Program-made: the position numbers and the translations under genes
Notes under the pieces: model-generated
The model's input: only the letters and a program-made list of their open reading frames with translations
Told to the model about the DNA's origin: nothing
Database searches by the model: none
Assembly: GCA_017964745.1 (NCBI GenBank)
Contig: JAGCRJ010000100.1
Location: 1 to 5,033 of the forward strand
DNA length: 5,033 nt
Source of the DNA: Lachnospiraceae bacterium
GTDB lineage: Bacteria > Bacillota > Clostridia > Lachnospirales > Lachnospiraceae
Direction of reading: 5' to 3'
In this document: one piece after another, positions 1 through 5,033 of the stretch
Position numbering within the stretch: the stretch's first letter is position 1
How the letters are laid out: the number at the start of each line of letters is the position of its first letter

Positions 1-1005
1 GAAGAGTACGGCGAGGGCAGCTTCGACGCTCAGATGGGCGCCGAGGCGATCCGCAAGCTCCTCGAGGAGATCGACCTCGATGCGCTTGCTGCCGAGCTTG
101 AGGATGAGCTTGCTCACAGCAACGGCCAGAAGCGCGTGAAGCCGCTGAAGCGCCTTGAGGTTGTGGACGCGTTCCGCGAGTCCGGCAACCGTCCGGAGTG
201 GATGATCCTCAAGTGCATCCCGGGTATCCCGCCGGATCTTCGCCCGATGGTACAGCTCGACGGCGGCCGTTTCGCTACGTCCGACCTCAACGACCTGTAT
301 CGCCGTATCATCAACCGTAACAACCGTCTGAACAGACTGCTGGAACTGGGCGCTCCCGACATCATTGTCCGCAATGAGAAGAGAATGCTCCAGGAGGCAG
401 TGGACGCTCTGATCGACAACGGCAGAAGAGGCCGTGCGGTTACCGGCCCCGGCAACCGTCCCCTCAAGTCCCTGTCCGACATGCTGAAAGGTAAGACCGG
501 ACGTTTCCGTCAGAACCTGCTGGGTAAGCGTGTTGACTATTCCGGACGTTCCGTTATCGTCGTGGGACCCGAGCTGAAGATTTATCAGTGCGGTCTGCCG
601 AAGGAGATGGCCCTCGAGCTGTTCAAGCCTTTCGTTATGAAGGAGCTGGTCGGCAGAGGAATCAGCCAGAATATCAAGAATGCTAAGAAGCTGGTAGAGC
701 GCTGGGATAACCAGGTATGGGATGTGCTGGAGGAGGTTATCGCCGAGCATCCTGTTATGCTGAACCGTGCTCCTACTCTGCACAGACTGGGCATCCAGGC
801 ATTTGAGCCCATCCTGGTAGAGGGTAAGGCCATCAAGCTGCATCCTCTTGTATGTACCGCATTCAACGCAGACTTCGACGGAGACCAGATGGCAGTGCAC
901 CTTCCTCTGTCCGTAGAGGCACAGGCAGAGTGCCGTTTCCTGCTCCTGTCTCCCAACAACCTGCTGAAGCCTTCCGACGGTGGCCCTGTGGCCGTTCCTT
1001 CCTAG
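1..1005 (+). CDS. rpoC: RNA polymerase beta' subunit (RpoC), upstream part, ending at an in-frame TAG; 5' end outside window
   Basis: This encodes the large catalytic subunit of RNA polymerase, in frame from base 1; the ATG at 34 is internal. By comparison with E. coli RpoC, about 170 N-terminal residues, including the first zinc-binding region, lie upstream of the window. Visible landmarks in order are the clamp/lid/rudder region (PPDLRPMVQLDGGRFATSDL, about 229-288), the stretch RFRQNLLGKRVDYSGRS (about 505-555), the HRLGIQAFEP region (about 781-810) and the active-site motif NADFDGDQMAVH at 865-900. The three Mg2+-binding aspartates of that motif, codons 871, 877 and 883, are intact. The frame then meets TAG at 1003-1005 in the conserved context VPS-stop-DMVLG, where relatives have VPSQD. 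The same frame resumes immediately and continues to 3147. A product stopping here would lack the bridge helix and trigger loop and could not be functional. Leucine and proline codon use differs from the downstream part. Identity is certain; the status of the stop is not. Confidence 0.95.
   Translation, partial: EEYGEGSFDAQMGAEAIRKLLEEIDLDALAAELEDELAHSNGQKRVKPLKRLEVVDAFRESGNRPEWMILKCIPGIPPDLRPMVQLDGGRFATSDLNDLYRRIINRNNRLNRLLELGAPDIIVRNEKRMLQEAVDALIDNGRRGRAVTGPGNRPLKSLSDMLKGKTGRFRQNLLGKRVDYSGRSVIVVGPELKIYQCGLPKEMALELFKPFVMKELVGRGISQNIKNAKKLVERWDNQVWDVLEEVIAEHPVMLNRAPTLHRLGIQAFEPILVEGKAIKLHPLVCTAFNADFDGDQMAVHLPLSVEAQAECRFLLLSPNNLLKPSDGGPVAVPS
1003..1005 (+). other. In-frame amber codon replacing a conserved Gln in rpoC
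   Basis: TAG stands where E. coli RpoC and its relatives have CAG or CAA (Gln in VPSQD). One C-to-T change at 1003 would restore it. The frame is open on both sides and the flanking residues match the family, so there is no indel. RpoC is essential, so a true null is implausible unless the codon is read through, the genome carries another rpoC copy, or the base is a sequence or assembly error. The other stop codons visible in the window are TAA (3145-3147 and the minus-strand gene) and TGA (4181-4183), none TAG, but three genes are too few to argue for reassignment. Confidence 0.97.
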
Positions 1006-1008
1006 GAT

Positions 1009-3147
1009 ATGGTCCTCGGTATCTACTACCTGACTCAGGAGAGAGACGGAGAGCCCGGCGAAGGAAATGTTTACAAGGATATGGGCGAAGCAATCCTTGC
1101 TTATGAGAACGGCAACATCACCCTTCACAGCAAGATCAAGGTCCGTATGACCAAGAAGGCTCCCGGCGGAGAGATGGTATCCGGTATCGTCTCAACCACC
1201 CTCGGAAGACTCTATTTCAATGAGATCCTTCCTCAGGACCTCGGATATGTAGACAGAAACGACCCCGAGGAGTTCCTTAAGCCCGAGATCGATTTCCTTG
1301 TAGGAAAGAAACAGCTTAAGCAGATCCTTGAAAAGGTCATCAACACTCACGGAGTATTCAAGACCGCTGAGGTTCTCGATGACGTTAAGTCCATCGGATA
1401 CAAGTTCTCGACAAGAGCTGCCATGACCGTTTCCATTTCGGACATGACCGTGCCTCCCAGAAAGCCCGAGCTTCTTGCAAGCGCACAGGAGACCGTCGAT
1501 AAGCTTGCTCTCAACTATCACAACGGACTCATCACCGAGAACGAGAGATACAGAGCAGTTATCGAAGTCTGGAACAAGACCGATAAAGAGCTCACCGATG
1601 AGCTTCTCAAGGGACTCGACAAATACAATAACATTTACATGATGGCTGACTCCGGTGCCCGTGGTTCCAACCAGCAGATCAAGCAGCTTGCAGGTATGCG
1701 TGGACTCATGGCAGATACCTCAGGTCACACCATCGAGCTTCCCATCAAGTCCAACTTCCGTGAAGGTCTCGACGTTCTGGAGTACTTCATGTCGGCACAC
1801 GGTGCACGTAAGGGTCTTTCCGATACCGCGCTCCGTACCGCAGACTCCGGTTACCTCACCAGAAGAATGGTCGACGTATCACAGCAGCTCGTCATTCAGG
1901 AAGAGGATTGCTCCGTAGGCAGACCCGAGATCCCCGGCATGAGTGTCAAGGCATTCATGGACGGAAAAGAGACCATCGAAAAGCTTAAGGACAGACTTGT
2001 AGGACGTACCACCTGCGTCGATATCTTCGACAAAGACGGTAATATGATCGTTAAGCACAATCACATGATCACTCCCGCAAGAGCGGAGAAGATCATTAAG
2101 GACGGCGTTGACGGAAACGGCAAGCCGATCGATAAGGTAAGGATCCGTACCATACTCACCTGCCGTTGCAAGAACGGTATCTGTGCTAAGTGCTACGGTG
2201 CCAACATGGCAACCGGCGAGAAGGTTCAGATCGGTGAGGCAGTAGGTATCATCGCCGCACAGTCCATCGGTGAGCCCGGTACACAGCTTACCATGAGAAC
2301 ATTCCATACCGGTGGTGTCGCAGGTAGCGATATTACCCAGGGTCTTCCCAGAGTCGAGGAGCTTTTCGAAGCAAGAAAGCCCAAGGGACTTGCTATCATC
2401 TCTGAGATTGACGGTGTTGTCACCAAGATCGAAGACATCAAGAGATCCAGGAAGATCTACGTTGAGAACAAGGAGACCGGCGAAAAGAGAGATTACCTCT
2501 CCAAGTTCGGTTCCAGCCTCAAGGTAGAAGAAGGACAGACCGTAGAAGCAGGTGACTATCTCACCGAAGGTAGCATCGATCCCCACGATCTCCTCAAGAT
2601 CAAGGGAATCAGAGCCGTACAGGATTATCTCCTCAAAGAGGTTCAGAGAGTATACCGTCTGCAGGGTGTTGATATCGCAGACAAGCATATCGAGGTTCTC
2701 GTTCGTCAGATGCTCAGAAAGGTTCGCATCGATGAGCCCGGAGATACCGAACTTCTTTCCGGAACCCAGATCGACAAGCTCGATTTCGAAGAGATCAACG
2801 AGCAGCTCATAGCAGAAGGCAAGAAGCCTGTCGAGGCAACCCAGATCATCCTCGGTATCACCAAGGCAGCTCTTGCAACCGACTCCTTCATGTCCGCAGC
2901 ATCATTCCAGGAGACCACCAAGGTTCTCACCGATGCGGCTATCAAGGGTAAGACCGATCCCCTTATCGGACTCAAGGAGAACGTCATCATCGGTAAGCTC
3001 ATTCCTGCGGGAACAGGTCTTAAGAGATACAGAAACATCACTCTTTCGACCGACCTTAACAACAGGAACTCACTTAACGAGGCAGAGGATGCTGAGGTAG
3101 TATTCGAAGCAGCAACTGCTGAGTCTGAGGAAGTTACCGAAGAGTAA
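1009..3147 (+). CDS. rpoC: RNA polymerase beta' subunit (RpoC), downstream part, same frame after the TAG
   Basis: This is the in-frame continuation of rpoC to its natural TAA. It holds the F-loop region (ADSGARGS, from 1645), the bridge helix region (HGARKGLSDTALRTADSGYL, about 1798-1857), and the zinc-site cysteines at 2014, 2161, 2182 and 2191 (one distant Cys, then C-x6-C-x2-C). The trigger loop starts with TMRTFHTGG at 2290 and runs straight into GLPRVEELFEARKPKG, so the large E. coli-type insertion is absent, as expected for Bacillota. The C-terminus is an acidic tail rich in Glu. The ATG at 1009 is only the first methionine after the TAG. The nearest purine-rich stretch, AGGA at 1004-1007, lies one base from it, too close to act as a ribosome binding site, so independent initiation is unlikely. 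Together the two parts span 1,049 codons; with the missing N-terminus this gives about 1,220 residues, normal for Clostridia. A hairpin terminator follows. Confidence 0.95.
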   Translation: MVLGIYYLTQERDGEPGEGNVYKDMGEAILAYENGNITLHSKIKVRMTKKAPGGEMVSGIVSTTLGRLYFNEILPQDLGYVDRNDPEEFLKPEIDFLVGKKQLKQILEKVINTHGVFKTAEVLDDVKSIGYKFSTRAAMTVSISDMTVPPRKPELLASAQETVDKLALNYHNGLITENERYRAVIEVWNKTDKELTDELLKGLDKYNNIYMMADSGARGSNQQIKQLAGMRGLMADTSGHTIELPIKSNFREGLDVLEYFMSAHGARKGLSDTALRTADSGYLTRRMVDVSQQLVIQEEDCSVGRPEIPGMSVKAFMDGKETIEKLKDRLVGRTTCVDIFDKDGNMIVKHNHMITPARAEKIIKDGVDGNGKPIDKVRIRTILTCRCKNGICAKCYGANMATGEKVQIGEAVGIIAAQSIGEPGTQLTMRTFHTGGVAGSDITQGLPRVEELFEARKPKGLAIISEIDGVVTKIEDIKRSRKIYVENKETGEKRDYLSKFGSSLKVEEGQTVEAGDYLTEGSIDPHDLLKIKGIRAVQDYLLKEVQRVYRLQGVDIADKHIEVLVRQMLRKVRIDEPGDTELLSGTQIDKLDFEEINEQLIAEGKKPVEATQIILGITKAALATDSFMSAASFQETTKVLTDAAIKGKTDPLIGLKENVIIGKLIPAGTGLKRYRNITLSTDLNNRNSLNEAEDAEVVFEAATAESEEVTEE

Positions 3148-3164
3148 TACGGATTTTTGATCAC

Positions 3165-3207
3165 ATTCCCGGCAAAGGATATTTCCTTTTGCCGGGAATT
3201 CGCTTTT
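3165..3207 (+). terminator. Hairpin terminator after rpoC
   Basis: A 12-bp perfect stem pairs 3165-3176 with 3188-3199 (core CCCGGC/GCCGGG). It can be extended by GGA/TCC across a single bulged T to a small AT-rich loop. The U-tract is weak: AATTCGC separates the stem from TTTT at 3204-3207. The position, 17 bases after the rpoC TAA, and the stem strength support a terminator. Efficiency may be partial because of the poor U-run. Confidence 0.75.
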
Positions 3208-3222
3208 ACGGAAGAAATTGTA

Positions 3223-3228
3223 TATAAT
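3223..3228 (+). promoter_or_regulatory. Candidate -10 box for rfbD
   Basis: TATAAT lies 34 bases before the rfbD start codon, just after the rpoC hairpin. No good -35 is visible at the right distance; the sequence 17-18 bases upstream is TTCGCT-like. The promoter is therefore weak, activator-dependent or only apparent. rfbD could also be reached by readthrough from rpoC. Confidence 0.5.
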
Positions 3229-3262
3229 ATGATAAGTTCGGAATAAACAGGGGAGATACTTT

Positions 3263-4183
3263 ATGAAAGTATTTGTGACAGGTGTCGGCGGACAGCTCGG
3301 ACACGATCTTATAAATGAACTTACAAAGAGAAATATCGAATGCGTAGGTTCCGACCTTGCCGAAAGCTACAGCGGCATCATGGACGGAAGCGCCGCGGTA
3401 AGCGCACCTTACTGTTCGCTTGATATCACCGACAGGGAAGCGGTGATGAAAACGATAACCGAGATAAAGCCCGATGCCGTTATGCACTGTGCCGCATGGA
3501 CTGCGGTGGATGCGGCGGAGGATGAGGATAAGAAGGACATCGTTTTCAAGGTCAATGCAACAGGCACGGAGAACATAGCCGATGCCTGCAAGGCGGTCGG
3601 AGCATCCATGCTGTATCTGAGCACCGATTATGTCTTTGACGGAAAAGGAGAAACTCCCTGGGATCCCGACTGCACCGATTACGCTCCTTTAAGCGTTTAC
3701 GGAGTCAGCAAGCTCCGCGGCGAAGAGGCGGTAAGGGAAAGACTTACGGATTATTTCATAGTCCGTATCGCCTGGGTATTCGGTCTTAACGGAAAGAACT
3801 TCATCCGCACGATGCTGAAGCTTTCCGAGACGAGGGATGAACTGAACGTTGTATGCGATCAGATCGGAACACCGACTTACACATACGATCTTGCAAGACT
3901 TCTTGTCGACATGATCCTTACCGATAAGTACGGAACATATCACGCGACCAATGAAGGCGGATATATCTCATGGGCCGATTTTGCGGAAGCCATAATGCAG
4001 GAAGCCGGAAGATCCACGAAGATCAACAGGGTAACCACCGAGCAGTACGGTGTGAGCAAGGCGGCAAGACCTTTTAACTCGAGGCTCGACAAGTCGAAGC
4101 TTGTCGCAAACGGCTTTACCCTTCTCCCCGACTGGAGAGATGCACTTAAGAGATATCTTAAAGAGATGGATGCCAATTCCTGA
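3263..4183 (+). CDS. rfbD: dTDP-4-dehydrorhamnose reductase (RmlD family, extended SDR)
   Basis: The predicted product of 306 residues is of normal length for RmlD/RfbD. This enzyme uses NAD(P)H to reduce dTDP-4-dehydro-L-rhamnose to dTDP-L-rhamnose, the last step in making the donor for rhamnose-containing cell-surface polysaccharides; it is cytosolic. The N-terminal Rossmann motif TGVGGQLG has Gly7, Gly10 and Gly13. DITD at 54-57 and HCAAWTAVDAAE at 75-86 are typical of the family. STDYVFDG (120-127) supplies the catalytic Ser/Thr region, and YGVSK gives Tyr146 and Lys150 of the YxxxK dyad. The C-terminal substrate domain includes GTPTYTYDLA (202-211) and RPFNSRLDKSKL (269-280). The start is supported by AGGGGAG at 3249-3255, seven bases upstream. 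No rfbA, rfbB or rfbC lies beside it, so the other rhamnose steps must be encoded elsewhere if the pathway is complete. A related NAD-dependent sugar epimerase/reductase function is a less likely alternative. Confidence 0.93.
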   Translation: MKVFVTGVGGQLGHDLINELTKRNIECVGSDLAESYSGIMDGSAAVSAPYCSLDITDREAVMKTITEIKPDAVMHCAAWTAVDAAEDEDKKDIVFKVNATGTENIADACKAVGASMLYLSTDYVFDGKGETPWDPDCTDYAPLSVYGVSKLRGEEAVRERLTDYFIVRIAWVFGLNGKNFIRTMLKLSETRDELNVVCDQIGTPTYTYDLARLLVDMILTDKYGTYHATNEGGYISWADFAEAIMQEAGRSTKINRVTTEQYGVSKAARPFNSRLDKSKLVANGFTLLPDWRDALKRYLKEMDANS

Positions 4184-4196
4184 AAAACAGCAAAAG

Positions 4197-4235
4197 AAAA
4201 CCGCTTCGCGATTATTTGTACGAAGCGGTTTTTTT
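4197..4235. terminator. Strong, probably bidirectional intrinsic terminator between convergent genes
   Basis: The stem CCGCTTCG (4201-4208) pairs with CGAAGCGG (4221-4228) and is extended by A-T pairs from 4197-4200 to 4229-4232, with a 12-base loop. The plus strand ends in seven Ts (4229-4235), ideal for rfbD, which stops 13 bases before the hairpin. On the minus strand the same hairpin is followed by TTTTCTTTT, so it can also end transcription of the convergent small membrane-protein gene. The remainder of the 4184-4297 gap holds nothing else I can support. Confidence 0.93.
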
Positions 4236-4297
4236 AACACCGGAGCCGTCGCAAAAGAGCAGTCCCGATGCCGGATACATCGATCATTTTTCCGGGT

Positions 4298-4549
4298 TTA
4301 CTTTTTGATGAGTCTGAAGATCAGGATGAGGAGGCATGCACCTACGACTCCGCAGATGATGCTTCCGATGATTCCGTTAAAGCTTATTCCGATGAGGCTG
4401 AAAAGCGCACCCGCAACAACGCCTCCGATGATTCCGAGAAGGATGTTGACGATGATTCCGTGGCTGCTCTTCATGATGAGACCCGCAAGCCAGCCGCAGA
4501 TGGCGCCCACGAGAAGTGATACGATAAGATTGACTAACATTCCGCCCAT
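4298..4549 (-). CDS. GlsB/YeaQ/YmgE-family small membrane protein
   Basis: This 83-residue, very hydrophobic and glycine-rich protein has three predicted membrane helices (about residues 5-25, 31-53 and 57-78) and a short basic tail ending RLIKK. The family pattern shows in GWLAG (19-23) after helix start, N35-x-LLGIIGG (36-43) and repeated small-residue GxxxG-like spacings in helices 2 and 3. The family, also called transglycosylase-associated protein, is linked to envelope stress in some bacteria, but its molecular function is not established. The start at 4549 is chosen because AAAGGAG lies seven bases upstream on the minus strand and MGGM fits the family length. A longer open frame reaching 4750 runs through the promoter and is not credible. 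The gene is convergent with rfbD and divergent from rpsL, so it forms a single-gene unit. The stop is TAA. Confidence 0.9.
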   Translation of the reverse strand: MGGMLVNLIVSLLVGAICGWLAGLIMKSSHGIIVNILLGIIGGVVAGALFSLIGISFNGIIGSIICGVVGACLLILIFRLIKK

Positions 4550-4585
4550 AAGAACTCTCCTTTCGATAGTTGTCTGCACATGAGG

Positions 4586-4614
4586 ATTATACCAGATATA
4601 GTGGTCATCTTCAA
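4586..4614 (-). promoter_or_regulatory. SigA-type promoter for the GlsB-like gene
   Basis: On the minus strand, TTGAAG (4614-4609) is followed by a 17-base spacer and TATAAT (4591-4586). A TG one base before the -10 makes it an extended -10 promoter. Transcription would start near 4579, giving a leader of about 30 bases that carries the strong AAAGGAG site. Confidence 0.85.
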
Positions 4615-4630
4615 ATAATAAAAAATTTGA

Positions 4631-4659
4631 TTGACAAAGCCTTTGTAAGCACATATACT
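4631..4659 (+). promoter_or_regulatory. Near-consensus SigA promoter for rpsL (str operon)
   Basis: A perfect -35 TTGACA (4631-4636), a 17-base spacer and TATACT (4654-4659) form a strong vegetative promoter. AT-rich sequence just upstream (about 4612-4630) could act as an UP element. Transcription should begin near 4666, giving a leader of roughly 110 bases before rpsL. Its -35 is only 16 bases from the -35 of the divergent promoter. Confidence 0.92.
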
Positions 4660-4681
4660 GTTTTAGCGTGCGTACAAAGGC
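4639..4681. repeat. 9-bp perfect inverted repeat flanking the rpsL -10 box and start site
   Basis: GCCTTTGTA (4639-4647) and TACAAAGGC (4673-4681) are exact reverse complements separated by 25 bases that contain the -10 and the predicted start. The left arm overlaps a second, compact palindrome, ACAAAG-C-CTTTGT (4634-4646), which covers part of the -35. The left arm lies upstream of the start site and is not in the RNA, so any role would be at the DNA level, for example a paired operator. No regulator is identified. Confidence 0.6.
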
Positions 4682-4710
4682 ACTTTTATGCCCATTTTTA
4701 GGAAACGCAC
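4668..4710 (+). promoter_or_regulatory. Possible structured element in the rpsL leader
   Basis: In the predicted leader RNA, GTGCGT (4668-4673) can pair with ACGCAC (4705-4710). Enclosed by it, GGCA (4679-4682) can pair with TGCC (4689-4692) around a six-base loop. There is no U-run after it, so it is not a terminator. It might be a regulatory or stabilising structure; I do not recognise a known riboswitch or ribosomal-protein binding motif. Confidence 0.35.
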
Positions 4711-4714
4711 CTAA
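4688..4714 (+). CDS. Possible eight-codon upstream ORF in the rpsL leader
   Basis: ATG at 4688 opens a frame reading MPIFRKRT before TAA at 4712-4714. AAAGG at 4676-4680 sits seven bases upstream, a plausible ribosome binding site inside the predicted transcript. The first codons resemble the true rpsL start (MPTF), which may be chance. The site overlaps the leader hairpin. Such short frames arise often by chance, so this is tentative. Confidence 0.25.
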   Translation: MPIFRKRT

Positions 4715-4776
4715 ATAAAGGGCTGCAAAGTCCGTTGTAAAATGACGCAAATATTAAGAAAGGAAAGGTGAACGAA

Positions 4777-5033
4777 ATGCCCACATTTAACCAGTTAGTA
4801 AGAAAGGGCCGTCAGACCAGCGTTAAGAAGTCCACAGCTCCCGCACTTCAGAGAAGCTTTAACTCTCTTCACAAGAAGGCTGTTAACAACTCCTCACCCC
4901 AGAAGCGTGGCGTTTGCACCGCTGTTAAGACCGCAACCCCTAAGAAGCCTAACTCCGCACTTCGTAAGATCGCGAGAGTACGTCTCTCCAACGGAATTGA
5001 AGTTACCAGCTACATTCCCGGTGAAGGACATAA
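4777..5033 (+). CDS. rpsL: 30S ribosomal protein S12 (RpsL), N-terminal 85 codons; 3' end outside window
   Basis: S12 lies at the decoding centre of the small ribosomal subunit and affects accuracy and streptomycin response. The window holds the start through GEGH, about 60% of a normal protein of about 140 residues. Family blocks seen are MPTFNQLVRKGRQTS at the start, PQKRGVCTAVKTATPKKPNSALRKIARVRLSNG in two parts (41-59 and 60-73), and EVTSYIPGEGH. The 13-residue insertion relative to E. coli around 25-40 is the Gram-positive form. Lys56, equivalent to E. coli Lys43, is the streptomycin-sensitive residue; the Lys88 site is beyond the window. AAAGGTG (4764-4770) lies six bases before the ATG. 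Leucine codons are CTT, CTC and TTA, never CTG, matching the downstream part of rpoC. rpsG, fusA and tuf normally follow in a str operon, but this cannot be seen here. Confidence 0.98.
   Translation, partial: MPTFNQLVRKGRQTSVKKSTAPALQRSFNSLHKKAVNNSSPQKRGVCTAVKTATPKKPNSALRKIARVRLSNGIEVTSYIPGEGH

Noticed and set aside
1009..1100. Separate gene start at ATG 1009, making RpoC a split, two-polypeptide subunit
   Set aside because: Natural split beta' subunits exist in some lineages such as cyanobacteria, but with a different break point. Here there is no intergenic space or correctly spaced binding site, and a one-base change restores the full frame.
1879..2688. Long open frame (269 codons) on the minus strand inside rpoC
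   Set aside because: It is antisense to the conserved zinc-site and trigger-loop coding region. It has no recognisable domain or ribosome binding site and is explained by the codon bias of rpoC.
4271..4295. Short inverted repeat CCGGA/TCCGG downstream of the minus-strand gene
   Set aside because: It has only five pairs around a 15-base loop and no adjacent U-run; the hairpin at 4197-4235 is a far better terminator.
4364..4460. Three copies of GATGATTCCG (4367, 4427, 4451), the first two as 13-mers exactly 60 bases apart
   Set aside because: On the minus strand they encode repeated Gly-Ile-Ile motifs in the membrane helices, so they reflect protein composition rather than a DNA repeat array.
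4101..4583. Plus-strand open frames of 83-160 codons across the GlsB-like gene
   Set aside because: They run through the strong terminator and antisense to a recognisable membrane protein. Their composition is low-complexity and matches the reverse of hydrophobic codons.
4550..4750. N-terminal extension of the minus-strand membrane protein to 4750
   Set aside because: The extension would include both divergent promoters. A strong binding site directly precedes the ATG at 4549, which also fits family length.

Overview
The window looks like a core chromosomal segment of a Bacillota genome, most likely a Lachnospiraceae-like Clostridia. Three things suggest this. RpsL carries the 13-residue N-terminal insertion typical of Gram-positive S12 relative to E. 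coli. RpoC has an uninterrupted trigger loop, without the proteobacterial insertion. The promoters match the vegetative SigA consensus closely. Family-level placement is inference.

Layout: (1) positions 1-3147 hold rpoC, the RNA polymerase beta' subunit. Roughly the first 170 residues lie before the window, and the reading frame is broken by an in-frame TAG at 1003-1005, where a conserved glutamine is expected. (2) 3148-3262 is a short gap with a hairpin terminator and a probable -10 box. (3) 3263-4183 is an rfbD/rmlD-type dTDP-4-dehydrorhamnose reductase. (4) 4184-4297 is a convergent gap with a strong, probably bidirectional terminator. (5) 4298-4549 on the minus strand is a small three-helix GlsB/YeaQ/YmgE-family membrane protein. 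(6) 4550-4776 is a divergent promoter region: an extended -10 promoter for the membrane protein, and a near-perfect SigA promoter plus a roughly 110-base leader for rpsL. (7) 4777 to the end is the first 85 codons of rpsL (ribosomal protein S12).

rpoC and rpsL belong to the transcription/translation core, and in many Bacillota the str genes follow rpoBC directly. Here rfbD and a divergent membrane-protein gene separate them, and rpsL has its own promoter. The rpoC terminator and this promoter suggest the two units are transcribed independently.

The main anomaly is in rpoC. Besides the amber codon, synonymous codon choice changes abruptly near 300 and again near 1000, right beside the TAG, while the protein itself stays conserved. 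This fits either intragenic recombination or a chimeric assembly or sequence error. I see no CRISPR array, transposase, phage gene, tRNA, rRNA or defence cassette, and no convincing undescribed multi-gene system. The other points of interest are small-scale structures in the rpsL promoter and leader.
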